Source: Aliidongia dinghuensis (lineage in GTDB: Bacteria > Pseudomonadota > Alphaproteobacteria > ATCC43930 > CGMCC-115725). Taken from it: a DNA stretch of 64,000 bases. The notes beneath the pieces are model-generated. The model worked only from the letters and a program-made list of their open reading frames with translations. It did not search any database and was not told where the DNA came from. Made by a program: the position numbers and the translations under genes. The stretch is from NCBI RefSeq assembly GCF_014643535.1, contig NZ_BMJQ01000013.1:124001-188000 (forward strand), read 5' to 3'. Shown here one piece after another: positions 43,389 through 52,209 of this stretch; position 1 is the first letter of the stretch, and every line of letters begins with the position of its first letter.

Positions 43389-43898
43389 ATGAAAAACTTT
43401 CAAAATGGAAATTCGCCTAAAGCCGCTCATGCGGCGCTCGACGCCATCGACCGGCGGATTCTCCGGACGCTGCAGCGGGACAGCACGATCTCGAACCAGA
43501 CATTGGCGGATGAGGTCGGCCTGTCGCCGCCCGCCTGCCTCAAGCGGGTGCGGCGGCTCAGGGCCGAGGGCGTGATCGAGCGAACCGCCGCCATGCTAGC
43601 GCCGGCGGCGCTGGGTCATCCGCTGCTGACGGTGGTGCGGATCAAGCTGGATCGTCCGGCAGAGGCGGAGATGCGCGCGTTCGAGGCGCGGATGCGCGAC
43701 CTGCCGCGCGTCGCGCAATGCCTGACCGTGGCGGGCGACATCGACTATGTCGTGCTGGTCCGCAGCAAGGACGTGGCACACTACCAGGATTTTGCGCGCA
43801 ACATCCTCGCCAGCGCGCCGGGCATCCGCGCCTACACCAGCGAGATCGTGCTGGAAGTTGCAAAATGGACCACCGAGATCCCGGTCGAGGACGGCTGA
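43389..43898 (+). CDS. Lrp/AsnC-family transcriptional regulator
   Basis: 169 residues: N-terminal helix-turn-helix (about 18-75; LDAIDRRILRTLQRDSTISNQTLADEVGLSPPACLKRVRRL) and a RAM ligand-binding domain (about 80-160; QCLTVAGDIDYVVLVRSKDV). Likely binds an amino acid and controls the divergent aminotransferase, 132 nt away across an AT-rich gap. The ATG at 43389 sits in an AT-rich context without a strong Shine-Dalgarno. A 15-bp hairpin follows the stop by about 18 nt. Confidence 0.9.
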   Translation: MKNFQNGNSPKAAHAALDAIDRRILRTLQRDSTISNQTLADEVGLSPPACLKRVRRLRAEGVIERTAAMLAPAALGHPLLTVVRIKLDRPAEAEMRAFEARMRDLPRVAQCLTVAGDIDYVVLVRSKDVAHYQDFARNILASAPGIRAYTSEIVLEVAKWTTEIPVEDG

Positions 43899-43916
43899 GG
43901 TTGCCGGTGCTCTCTA

Positions 43917-43949
43917 GCCCCACTCCGCCCCATTGGGGCGGAGTGGGGC
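43917..43949. terminator. Long perfect hairpin between lrp and asd stops
   Basis: 15-bp perfect inverted repeat (left arm 43917-43931, right arm 43935-43949) with loop ATT, between two convergent stop codons 56 nt apart. No U-run follows on either strand. Likely a bidirectional transcription block or 3' stabiliser. Confidence 0.6.
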
Positions 43950-43954
43950 ATTGC

Positions 43955-44959
<1,005 letters not shown>

Positions 44960-45148
44960 AGCAGAATGGATCCTTCGGTCACGGGTTTCCGGTCGAAACT
45001 TACCGGCAGCCCGGCATTTTCAGCCTGTCCGTTACCTTGTCAATTTCGCACTGCAACGAGAGGCCGCACGCTTCTTGCTCGCGCTCGGCCGCCAGTCTGC
45101 CTAAACTTGCGGCCGCAAACGCCTGTTATCGCTGGAAGGAGCGGCGTC

Positions 45149-46111
45149 TTGGCCCACGACAAGGACACGGCATATCCGGTCGAGCTGCGCGCTCCGGACA
45201 TTTCCCGGTGGCGCGACGGGAATACCGGGATCCCCTACATGACCACGCTCGACAGCGGCCGGCCCGGTCCGCACGCGATGGTGAACGCGATCACCCACGG
45301 CAACGAACTGTGCGGTGCGCTCGCGATCGAGTACCTCAGCGAGACCGGCTTCCGGCCGGTGCGCGGGCGGGTGACGCTGGGCTTCACCAATGTCGCCGCG
45401 TTCGAGCGGTTCGACCCGGCCCAGCCGAACGCGTCGCGCTTCGTCGACGAGGATTTCAACCGGGTCTGGGATGTGGCGACCCTGGACGGGCCGCGCAACT
45501 CGGCCGAGCTCGCGCGGGCCCGCGAAATCCGGCCGCTGATCGACCAGGTCGACTATCTGCTCGACATCCATTCGATGCAGCATGCGACCGCGCCCCTGAT
45601 GCTGGCCGGCATGCAGGACAAGGGCGTGGACCTCGCCCGCCGCGTCGGCGAGCCCGAGCTCATCGTGCGCGACCAGGGCCATGCCGCCGGCCGGCGCATG
45701 CGCGACTATGGCGCATTCGACGATCCTGCGAGCCCGAAGGCGGCGCTGCTCGTCGAATGCGGCCAGCACTGGGAGGCGGCATCCTTCACCGTCGCGCGCG
45801 ACGTGACGCTGCGCTTCCTTGCCTGCCTCGATCTGCTCGAGCCGGCCTATGCCGCAGAGCACCTGCCGAAGGCGACGCCCCCTGCCCCACGGGTCATCGA
45901 GGTGACGACCGCGGTCACGATCGAGACCAACAGCTTCCGTTTCACCGAGCCGTTCCTGGGGCTCGAGGTGATCGCCAAGGCCGGCACCGTGATCGGCCAT
46001 GACGGCGGCCGCGAGATCCGCACGCCCTATGACGAATGCGTGCTGATCATGCCGTCGCGACGCCTCGCCAAGGGCCAGACCGCCGTGCGGCTCGGCCGCT
46101 TCACCGGCTAG
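45149..46111 (+). CDS. Succinylglutamate desuccinylase/aspartoacylase-family zinc hydrolase
   Basis: 320-residue M14-like zinc-dependent amidohydrolase. Zinc ligands are visible in ITHGNELCG (H50, E53) and LLDIHSMQ (H141); the catalytic glutamate fits LLVECGQHW (E202). The C-terminal about 90 residues form a beta-rich domain (SFRFTEPFLGLEVIAKAGTVIG). I choose a TTG start at 45149 because GGAAGGAG stands 7 nt before it; the first ATG, at codon 31, would remove the N-terminal strand. N-acyl amino acid substrate likely; exact one unknown. Confidence 0.82.
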   Translation: MAHDKDTAYPVELRAPDISRWRDGNTGIPYMTTLDSGRPGPHAMVNAITHGNELCGALAIEYLSETGFRPVRGRVTLGFTNVAAFERFDPAQPNASRFVDEDFNRVWDVATLDGPRNSAELARAREIRPLIDQVDYLLDIHSMQHATAPLMLAGMQDKGVDLARRVGEPELIVRDQGHAAGRRMRDYGAFDDPASPKAALLVECGQHWEAASFTVARDVTLRFLACLDLLEPAYAAEHLPKATPPAPRVIEVTTAVTIETNSFRFTEPFLGLEVIAKAGTVIGHDGGREIRTPYDECVLIMPSRRLAKGQTAVRLGRFTG

Positions 46112-46245
46112 GGTGAAGACCCAGTCGGGAAGGACCGAGACGGATGGGAGGCGGTTGGTCCGGTTTCGGGCACCCCAATGGAAAATCGGACATTGGCACC
46201 CGTCTTCCGCAGGCCGGAAGCGGGCTGTCCGGCAGTCGTCCCCTG

Positions 46246-46674
46246 CTAAGGCTTCATGGCCATCCCCGGTAGCTGGCGAAGCGGAGCAAGCGGACCCAGC
46301 GGAATCAGCTCGAAGCTCATGAGATGGGCCTGGCCGAGCGGGAGCTTCTCGAGCATGTCGTGGGCGGCGGCGGGATCGGCGACGTTCAGGATGAACACCA
46401 CCCCCTTGGCGTTCTGCTGCGAATACCATTGGTCGACCTTGCCAGCCAGATAGAGGTTCACGGTATCGCGGACCTCGTCCGGCAGGATGGCGAACACCTT
46501 GGCCGGGTCGACCCCGGGATTGATGGTGCCGATGGCGAGAATTTTCGTGGTCGGCGTCGGTGCTGGCGCGGCTGTGGGCGCGGCTGTCGACGGCGCTGCA
46601 GACTGGGCGTGGCCGGTGCGCGGGCCAATAAGGCAGGAGGCCAGGGCTACGCCGGCGGCGAGAACGGCTTTCAT
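46246..46674 (-). CDS. Exported small protein, muconolactone-isomerase-like fold
   Basis: 142 residues with a signal peptide (about 1-23, cleavage after GHA) and an Ala/Pro/Thr-rich stretch (24-43). The remaining about 95 residues (PDEVRDTVNLYLAGKVDQWYSQ; GVVFILNVADPAAAHDMLEKLPLGQAHLMSFELIPLGPL) resemble the ferredoxin-like fold of the muconolactone-isomerase/YciI group, where such proteins are usually cytoplasmic. A periplasmic version next to a divergent LysR gene suggests regulation by it. Function unknown. Confidence 0.7.
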   Translation of the reverse strand: MKAVLAAGVALASCLIGPRTGHAQSAAPSTAAPTAAPAPTPTTKILAIGTINPGVDPAKVFAILPDEVRDTVNLYLAGKVDQWYSQQNAKGVVFILNVADPAAAHDMLEKLPLGQAHLMSFELIPLGPLAPLRQLPGMAMKP

Positions 46675-46993
46675 TGTCTTTTCCTCTCTATGAGCGAAGG
46701 GGCGCGGGCGGCACGACCGGCTCGACCCTTCCAGTGGCTAAGGCAACCGGGTCAGCATCATCGCCTGCACGGCCTTGGGCGCTTTCGATGGAAGGAAGAT
46801 CGGGCCAGGAGCGCGCCATCGGTAGCCGGTCATTTCGGCTAACATTTATGCCAGAACAGCATATATTGATCCCTGAACGCCCCAATCGGAAAGCTAAGAT
46901 CCCAGCCAATCTTGCAGCAAGATCGCCCGCCTCTAGCGTTTTTGTGATTCGATCGGCTCGTCGGCCAGCACTTTCTGGTCACGGATTTATGCT
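46675..46993. other. 319-bp divergent intergenic region
   Basis: Between the exported MIase-like gene (minus) and a LysR gene (plus). It holds the LTTR-type palindrome at 46909-46923 and, around 46850-46880, an AT-richer stretch (ATATATTGAT) suited to a promoter. No convincing gene is seen in it; open frames there lack ribosome binding sites and protein-like composition. Confidence 0.5.
46909..46923. promoter_or_regulatory. LTTR box (T-N11-A) palindrome
   Basis: ATCTTGC-A-GCAAGAT, perfect 7-bp arms around one base, containing the T-N11-A pattern of LysR-type operators. It lies 71 nt before the LysR start and about 235 nt from the divergent gene. Autoregulation is the simplest reading. Confidence 0.55.
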
Positions 46994-47965
46994 ATGAAAG
47001 CATTCGTGCCGCTTGATCATCGCGGCATCGCGAAGGAGCGCGGACAAGCCTTGAAAGACATCCTCACGCTCAGGCTCTACACGCGCGTTGCCCGGCTCGG
47101 CAGTTTCTCCGCCGCGGCGCGGGAATGCGGCCTTGCTCAGTCGCAGGTGTCGCGCATGATCGCGGAACTCGAGGCGAGCCTCGGTGCCCGCCTGCTGTCG
47201 CGGACGACCCGCAACGTGGCGCCGACCGAGGCGGGCCTCGAATTTCTCGCGCGGATCGATCCGGCCCTGGCGGCGATCGAGGATGCAGCGAACAGCGTGC
47301 GCGAAACGGGCGAACTGCGCGGGCTGATCCGCGTCGGCATGCCCGCGACGATGGGCATGCGCGTGATCATGCCGAGATTGTCGGCCTTCACGGAACGGCA
47401 TCCGCTGCTCCGAATCGAGCTGTTGCTCGACGATACTTGGCGGGACTTGGCGCGGGAGGCGGTCGATGTCGGTATCCGGGTCGGCGATCTCCCCGATGCG
47501 TCAGGGACCAAAAGGCTGATCGGTACGATGCGCCGGGTCTTCGTCGCCGCACCGGCCTACGTCGCACGCCATGGCCTTCCGGAACAGCCGGCAGACCTTG
47601 AACGGCATCGTCTCATCGCCGGCCCGGTCGCGCCCCATTCACGGTCATGGAAGTTCGAGCGCGACGGCCAGACCGTGGTGGTCGAGGTGCAGCCACATGT
47701 CTCGATCAATGATACCGCCGGCGCGCTGGCGGCGGCGACCAGCGGGCTCGGCATCACGCCCACCACCTCATGGGCGTGTCGGCGCGAAATAGAGAGCGGC
47801 GAACTCGTGCCGATCCTGCTCGGCTGGCAATCGGGGGAATTCCCCGTTCACGCCTATTTCCCGATGGGGCGAACGACCCGCATGGCGGCCCGCGCGTTCA
47901 TCGACTTCATCGCGGACGAGCTTCGCACCGACCCGCCGCTGCCGGCAGGAAGCCCAGGAACATGA
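46994..47965 (+). CDS. LysR-family transcriptional regulator
   Basis: 323 residues: winged HTH at about 20-80 (LTLRLYTRVARLGSFSAAARECGLAQSQVSRMIAELEASLGARLL) and a LysR effector-binding domain (about 108-310). The RTTRNVAPTEAGLEFLARIDPAL stretch is typical of the CrgA/DntR-like subgroup. The start is uncertain: the ATG at 46994 has a weak ribosome binding site and a TTG at about 47051 would fit the usual HTH position. A perfect T-N11-A palindrome lies upstream. Confidence 0.88.
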   Translation: MKAFVPLDHRGIAKERGQALKDILTLRLYTRVARLGSFSAAARECGLAQSQVSRMIAELEASLGARLLSRTTRNVAPTEAGLEFLARIDPALAAIEDAANSVRETGELRGLIRVGMPATMGMRVIMPRLSAFTERHPLLRIELLLDDTWRDLAREAVDVGIRVGDLPDASGTKRLIGTMRRVFVAAPAYVARHGLPEQPADLERHRLIAGPVAPHSRSWKFERDGQTVVVEVQPHVSINDTAGALAAATSGLGITPTTSWACRREIESGELVPILLGWQSGEFPVHAYFPMGRTTRMAARAFIDFIADELRTDPPLPAGSPGT

Positions 47966-48020
47966 CGCTCGAGGTGCACGGCCCTTGCATCGCGCCATCC
48001 CTGTCGCATATCCGCTTGAC

Positions 48021-48035
48021 TGAATGATCGGTACA
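48021..48035. promoter_or_regulatory. Candidate TetR operator at tetR
   Basis: TGAATGATCGGTACA, 18 nt before the tetR start. Its reverse complement begins TGTACCGATC, which recurs exactly inside the larger palindrome in front of the gst gene (48647-48656), so both are probably bound by the same repressor. Confidence 0.5.
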
Positions 48036-48052
48036 AATGGAGTCCCTGCCCC

Positions 48053-48610
48053 ATGGCGCATCCGAACCTGCCCAGGGAAGAAGTGGTCGATCGGCTGATG
48101 CGCGTGTTCCGGCGGGAAGGCTATGACGGCGCCAGCCTCGCCCGCCTGTCGGCCGCAACCGGGCTCGGCCGGTCGAGCCTCTATCACCATTTCCCGCGGG
48201 GCAAGGAGGACATGGCCGAGGCGGTAATGGACGCCTCGCGCCAGCGCTTCGCCCGGCTGGTGCTGGAACCGCTCTCCGCCCCCGGCCCAGCGCGGCCGCG
48301 GTTCGAGGCGATGGCCCGGGGCTATGCCGAATTCTACGATTCCGGCCGCGACTCCTGCCTGATCGATCTGTTCGGCGTCGGGACGACCGGCCTGCAATTC
48401 GTGCCGCGGCTCACGATCTCCATTGCGACCATCACCGGCGCCATCGCCGAGGTGCTGATCGAAGCCGGCCTTGCCGAGGACGTCGCCCGGCGCCGCGCCG
48501 AGGATGCGTTGATCGCCATCCAAGGCGCGCTCGTGCTCACCCGCGCCGGCGGAACGAACGCGCCCTTCCGCCGCGTGCTCGCCGAATTGCCCGACCGTCT
48601 GCTCGCCTGA
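48053..48610 (+). CDS. TetR-family transcriptional regulator
   Basis: 185 residues: N-terminal TetR HTH (about 8-55; VVDRLMRVFRREGYDGASLARLSAATGLGRSSLYHHFPRGKEDMAEAV) and a helical ligand domain (about 75-185) like that of YxaF/LmrA-type repressors. Likely represses the downstream gst-PNPOx unit and itself, because matching operator sequences occur before both. 77 nt separate it from gst. Confidence 0.9.
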   Translation: MAHPNLPREEVVDRLMRVFRREGYDGASLARLSAATGLGRSSLYHHFPRGKEDMAEAVMDASRQRFARLVLEPLSAPGPARPRFEAMARGYAEFYDSGRDSCLIDLFGVGTTGLQFVPRLTISIATITGAIAEVLIEAGLAEDVARRRAEDALIAIQGALVLTRAGGTNAPFRRVLAELPDRLLA

Positions 48611-48639
48611 GTGATCCCTCTTGACGGCTGTCGCTTGGA

Positions 48640-48671
48640 TGAATATGTACCGATCGTTCGGTTCATATTCA
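48640..48671. promoter_or_regulatory. Large palindromic operator upstream of gst
   Basis: 14-nt arms (48640-48653 and 48658-48671) pair except for one central T:T, with spacer TCGT. Outer halves are TGAATATG / CATATTCA and inner halves ACCGA / TCGGT. It ends 16 nt before the gst start, a position well suited to repression by the adjacent TetR protein. Confidence 0.6.
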
Positions 48672-48687
48672 TTTCATCGGAGCCGCC

Positions 48688-49329
48688 ATGACCGCTCTCG
48701 CCCGGCCTGCCCGCCCCATCACCCTCTACGGCTTCCCACTGTCCGGCCACGCGCACCGCGTGGCGCTGTTCCTGTCGCTGCTCGGCCTGCCGCACGAGCA
48801 GATCACGGTCGATCTGCCGAACCGTGCGCAGAAGCAGCCGGCCTTCTTGGCGCTCAACCCGTTCGGCCAGGTGCCGGTCATCGACGACGACGGCACGATC
48901 GTCGCGGACTCGAACGCGATCCTGGTCTATCTCGCGACCCGCTACGGCGATGAGGGCTGGCTGCCGCGCGATCCGGTGCGCTTCGCCGAGGTGCAGCGCT
49001 GGCTCTCGGTCGCCGCCGGCCAGATCACTGCCGGCCCTTGCGCCGCCCGGCTCGTCACCGTGTTCGGCGCCCCGCTCGACCATGAGCGCGCGAGGACGAT
49101 CGCGCACGATCTGTTCGCCATTATGAATGCGCATCTCGAAGGCCGGGCGTTCCTGGTCGGCGACCGGCCGACCATCGCCGATGTTGCCGGCTACAGCTAT
49201 ATTGCCCATGCGCCGGAGGGCGGCGTCTCGCTCGAGCCGTATCCGCACATCCGCGCCTGGCTCGCCCGGATCGCGGACCTGCCGGGCTTCGTCGTCATGC
49301 CGGCGAGCAAGGCCGGGCTCGCCGCCTGA
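48688..49329 (+). CDS. Glutathione S-transferase
   Basis: Conjugates glutathione to electrophiles; cytoplasmic. 213 residues: N-terminal thioredoxin-like domain (about 10-85) with YGFPLSGHAHRVALFLSLLGL, the cis-proline region GQVPVIDDD and the gamma-glutamyl-binding ADSNAILVYLA (S of the SNAI motif); C-terminal helical domain with the N-capping FLVGDRPTIADVAGYSYI. Sits between tetR and the PNPOx-like gene, which follows 20 nt later, so the two enzymes are likely co-transcribed. Confidence 0.93.
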   Translation: MTALARPARPITLYGFPLSGHAHRVALFLSLLGLPHEQITVDLPNRAQKQPAFLALNPFGQVPVIDDDGTIVADSNAILVYLATRYGDEGWLPRDPVRFAEVQRWLSVAAGQITAGPCAARLVTVFGAPLDHERARTIAHDLFAIMNAHLEGRAFLVGDRPTIADVAGYSYIAHAPEGGVSLEPYPHIRAWLARIADLPGFVVMPASKAGLAA

Positions 49330-49349
49330 CCGCTCGCGGAGGATCACCC

Positions 49350-50318
49350 ATGTCCGAGTCATTCGTGCCGCTTGACGGCTGGGGACGGGCCGAATCGCCG
49401 TTCCATGCCGGCGAGATCGCGATCCAGCGGCGCGCGGGCGTCGCGGACAAGATGGCGCCGCACGGACGCCGCGCCATCCGCTCCTTCATGCCGGAGCAGC
49501 ACCGCCTCTTCTTCGCCCAGCTGCCGTTCCTGGTCGCGGGCACGGTCGACCGGACGGGGCAACCCTGGGCCACGATCCTCACCGGCCGGCCCGGCTTCGT
49601 CGCAACACCCGACGACCGGACGCTTACGATCGGCGCCCGGCCGCTGCCGGGTGATCCGGCCGCCGACGGCCTGGAGACCGAGGCCCCCATCGGCCTCCTC
49701 GGCATCGAACTGCCGACGCGCCGGCGCAACCGGGCGAACGGCGTGGTGACGGCGCTCGCTCCGGACGGCTTCACCGTCGCGGTCTGGCAGAGCTTCGGCA
49801 ATTGCCCGAAATACATCCAGGCCCGCTTGCCGGAACCGGTCGAGCCGGGATCGGTCGCACCGCCTGAGGTCGCTGCCGAATTGAGCGAGCGGGATCGCGC
49901 GCTCATCGCCTCAGCCGACACGTTCTTCCTCGCGACCGCACACACGGCCGCGGAGGCAGGCTTCGCCGGCGGGGCCGACGTGTCGCACCGCGGCGGCAAG
50001 CCCGGCTTCGTCCGGGTCGATGGCAATCGGCTGACCGTGCCGGACTTCGTCGGCAATTTCCTGTTCAACACGCTCGGCAACCTGCTCGTCGAGCCGCGCA
50101 CCGGCCTGTTGTTCCCCGATTTCGCAACCGGGGATCTGCTCTACCTGGCCGCGACCGGCGAGATGATTTGGGATGGGCCCGAGGTCGAGCGCTTCCAGGG
50201 GGCCGAGCGGCTCACGCGCTTCAATGTCACGCGCGTGGTCCGGCTGCCCGGCGCCCTGCCGTTCCGCTGGTCGGCGCCGAACTATTCGCCGGTGCTGGAG
50301 CGGACAGGCATCTGGTAA
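49350..50318 (+). CDS. Pyridoxamine 5'-phosphate oxidase-related flavin-binding protein
   Basis: 322 residues of the split-barrel FMN-binding superfamily. Two split-barrel-like regions are visible: about 47-160 (FFAQLPFLVAGTVDRTGQPWATILTGRPGFV) and about 190-300 (ADTFFLATAHT..., then GNRLTVPDFVGNFLFNTLGNLLVEPRTGLLFPDFATGDLLYLAATGEMIW). In related proteins this module is fused to a ferredoxin-reductase domain; here it stands alone and ends normally. GGAGG precedes the ATG. Likely a flavin-dependent redox enzyme in the TetR-controlled detoxification unit. Confidence 0.8.
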   Translation: MSESFVPLDGWGRAESPFHAGEIAIQRRAGVADKMAPHGRRAIRSFMPEQHRLFFAQLPFLVAGTVDRTGQPWATILTGRPGFVATPDDRTLTIGARPLPGDPAADGLETEAPIGLLGIELPTRRRNRANGVVTALAPDGFTVAVWQSFGNCPKYIQARLPEPVEPGSVAPPEVAAELSERDRALIASADTFFLATAHTAAEAGFAGGADVSHRGGKPGFVRVDGNRLTVPDFVGNFLFNTLGNLLVEPRTGLLFPDFATGDLLYLAATGEMIWDGPEVERFQGAERLTRFNVTRVVRLPGALPFRWSAPNYSPVLERTGIW

Positions 50319-50471
50319 CAAACGGGTGCAGCCACGCGTTCAAGCTGATATTTTTGCACTGCAAAATCACCGATTTCAGCAATTTTTTTAATGACCGAAT
50401 AAGGTTTGACGCCGCAATCTTTCTGTCATGAAGCAGGCCCTTGAGAGCCTGGCCCGAGAAAGATTGCCCGA
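50319..50471 (+). other. AT-rich intergenic stretch with palindrome and T7
   Basis: Noticeably AT-rich compared with the rest of the window. It includes the perfect inverted repeat TTTTGCA-C-TGCAAAA (50352-50366) and a run of seven Ts (50383-50389), followed by CAGGC..GCCTG. May combine 3' processing of the upstream unit with the promoter of the next gene; no gene in it. Confidence 0.35.
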
Positions 50472-51113
50472 ATGCCGCATCCGTTCTCTTCCCTCCTCGA
50501 CCACGCCGGCCGGACGGCTGCTGTCCTGCTCGGCGCGGGAACGCTGCTGTGGCTGATGGGCAGCATCGAGATGCCGCGCGGACCGGCGGCAGCCGATCCG
50601 GCGCTACGTCACGAGACGGCGCTCCGAGCAACCGACGATCTGGACGCGTTGCGCGCGCGGATCGGCGCGCCGGACGACGCGTTCAGCCAAGCCCGCGCGG
50701 CGCTCGGCAGCGATATGATCGCGCTCCGCGAGATGGTCGCGTCGGCCGACGAGGCGACGATGCTGGGCGAGACGCTGGCGACGCTCGCCCGCTATCGGGC
50801 GGCCTGGACCGAGCTGCGCTTCGAGATCCGCTCGAACGATCAGGACGCGGCTCACCGGGCCCGCACCGTCGCGGCGTCGCTCGGCGGCGAGGCCGCGGCC
50901 GCTCTCGCCTCGTTCGGCCACGCGCTCGACGACGGCAATGCCGCGATCGAGCAGGCGCGCCTGTCGGCCGAGCGCGGCGATCGCTTCCGGCGCTCGGCCC
51001 TGGCGTTCGTCACGGCCGCTTGCCTGCTGCTCATCCTCGGATGCGGCCGACACCCGGTCGGCAATGTGCCGAACCGTCTGCTAGGCAGCCGTCTCGGCGA
51101 TCCGCGATCGTAA
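50472..51113 (+). CDS. Orphan membrane sensor fragment (TM-helical domain-TM)
   Basis: 213 residues. TM1 at about 14-31 (AAVLLGAGTLLWLMGSI), a helical extracytoplasmic region of about 130 residues rich in Ala/Arg/Asp heptads like chemoreceptor 4-helix-bundle sensors, TM2 at about 175-190 (ALAFVTAACLLLILG), then only about 20 Arg/Gly-rich residues that overlap antisense the end of the P-loop gene. The HAMP and signalling or kinase domain expected after TM2 is missing, so this looks like the 5' remnant of an MCP or sensor kinase, or a stand-alone membrane protein. AT-rich upstream DNA supports expression. Confidence 0.5.
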   Translation: MPHPFSSLLDHAGRTAAVLLGAGTLLWLMGSIEMPRGPAAADPALRHETALRATDDLDALRARIGAPDDAFSQARAALGSDMIALREMVASADEATMLGETLATLARYRAAWTELRFEIRSNDQDAAHRARTVAASLGGEAAAALASFGHALDDGNAAIEQARLSAERGDRFRRSALAFVTAACLLLILGCGRHPVGNVPNRLLGSRLGDPRS

Positions 51114-51590
51114 CCGGTCGAGCGAGACCGCGGGCAAGCAGCCGGCGGTGTCGAGGACAAACGGCACCGGCTCCCAAGCCTCGTACTTTCGGGCGAGCAC
51201 TTGCTGCCAGGTTGGCGTGACCAACCCTGAGATGTCGGTCGTCCGCGTCTCGACCCGCCGACGGTGCTCCACGCGGTCGGAGCAGATCACCTCGATCTCG
51301 ATCATCGCCGCATCCGTGCGTTCAGCGACCCGTCGCCAAGCTTGGCGCGTGATCGCGAGCGGATTGACCGCATCCACCACCACGACCCGGCCGAGACGCA
51401 GATTTTCCTCAGCGAGGGCGTAGGCGGCGAGATAGCCTGCCGGGCCAACGTCCACCGCCAACATTCCCGAATCGCGCAGCGCCTGCTCGATCGTGTCGAC
51501 CCGCAGGTATGTCGCCTGGCGCTCCACCGCGATGGCGCGGGCCAGTGTCGTCTTGCCGGTGCCGGGCAGCCCGCCAAAGACGATCAGCAT
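51081..51590 (-). CDS. P-loop kinase-like AAA ATPase (AAA_33 type)
   Basis: 169 residues. N-terminal Walker A GGLPGTGKTT (6-15), a DTIEQALRDSG lid-type segment, VVVDAVNPLAITRQAWRRVAE and a Walker B-like region. Similar to small kinases of the AAA_33/zeta-toxin-like superfamily that phosphorylate small molecules; no toxin partner is adjacent. It begins 12 nt downstream of the DUF3501 gene on the same strand, so it is probably the last gene of that operon. Confidence 0.8.
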   Translation of the reverse strand: MLIVFGGLPGTGKTTLARAIAVERQATYLRVDTIEQALRDSGMLAVDVGPAGYLAAYALAEENLRLGRVVVVDAVNPLAITRQAWRRVAERTDAAMIEIEVICSDRVEHRRRVETRTTDISGLVTPTWQQVLARKYEAWEPVPFVLDTAGCLPAVSLDRLRSRIAETAA

Positions 51591-51602
51591 CAGATCACGG
51601 GA

Positions 51603-52196
51603 TCAAAGATCCGCCGCCAGCGTCGCGCGGACCGCTTCCGGCACCAGCGCGATATGGCCGTAGTTCGGGTGGTCGAAGCCCAGGAGGATCTGGGCGCCGG
51701 GCGTGCGGAAGGCGTCGATCGCCGCCGGCGACAGCGGGAAATGGAAGAATTGCACCGAGGAAGCCTTGCCCTCGGGCGAGGTGTTCTCGCGATCGGGATC
51801 GGGAATGCCGCGAAGCTGCTCGCCGCCCGCCTGGAGGAAGGTCTTATGCTCGATGCCGCCGATCCGGTTAAGCTGGGTCGTCCGCCGGACCGGGTCGTCG
51901 ATCTCGAACATCACGGTCGCGACCAGCTCGCCACCGGCAGGCACGAGCGGCCCGTAGGCCTCGATCTCGTCGGCGATCTGCGTCTCGCCGCCGTTCTCGA
52001 TATAGAGCATCTCCAGGATCTGGTGCCGGATCGTGTCCCAGTTCTCGAAATAGAAGGTCGCGAACGGCCCGACCTCGACGCGGCGGTTCTGCTTCAGCGC
52101 GGCCATGCGCGCGCGCTGCTCCTTGCGGATCGGCAGATAATCGGCACGGTCGAGGATGTCGGCGCGCTCGATGCGGCGCCTCGGTTGGATCGTCAT
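51603..52196 (-). CDS. DUF3501 family protein
   Basis: 197 residues of a family found beside heterodisulfide-reductase-like and rubrerythrin genes. Family features: YLPIRKEQRARMAALKQNRRVEVGPFATFYFENWDTIRHQILEMLYIE at the N-terminus, FEIDDPVRRTTQLNRIGGIEHKTFL in the centre and SVQFFHFPLSPAAIDAF. Start at ATG 52196, 13 nt after the upstream stop. Probably co-functions with the Fe-S protein in peroxide or iron-related electron transfer, an inference from gene order. Confidence 0.85.
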   Translation of the reverse strand: MTIQPRRRIERADILDRADYLPIRKEQRARMAALKQNRRVEVGPFATFYFENWDTIRHQILEMLYIENGGETQIADEIEAYGPLVPAGGELVATVMFEIDDPVRRTTQLNRIGGIEHKTFLQAGGEQLRGIPDPDRENTSPEGKASSVQFFHFPLSPAAIDAFRTPGAQILLGFDHPNYGHIALVPEAVRATLAADL

Positions 52197-52209
52197 AAGC
52201 AATTCCTCT

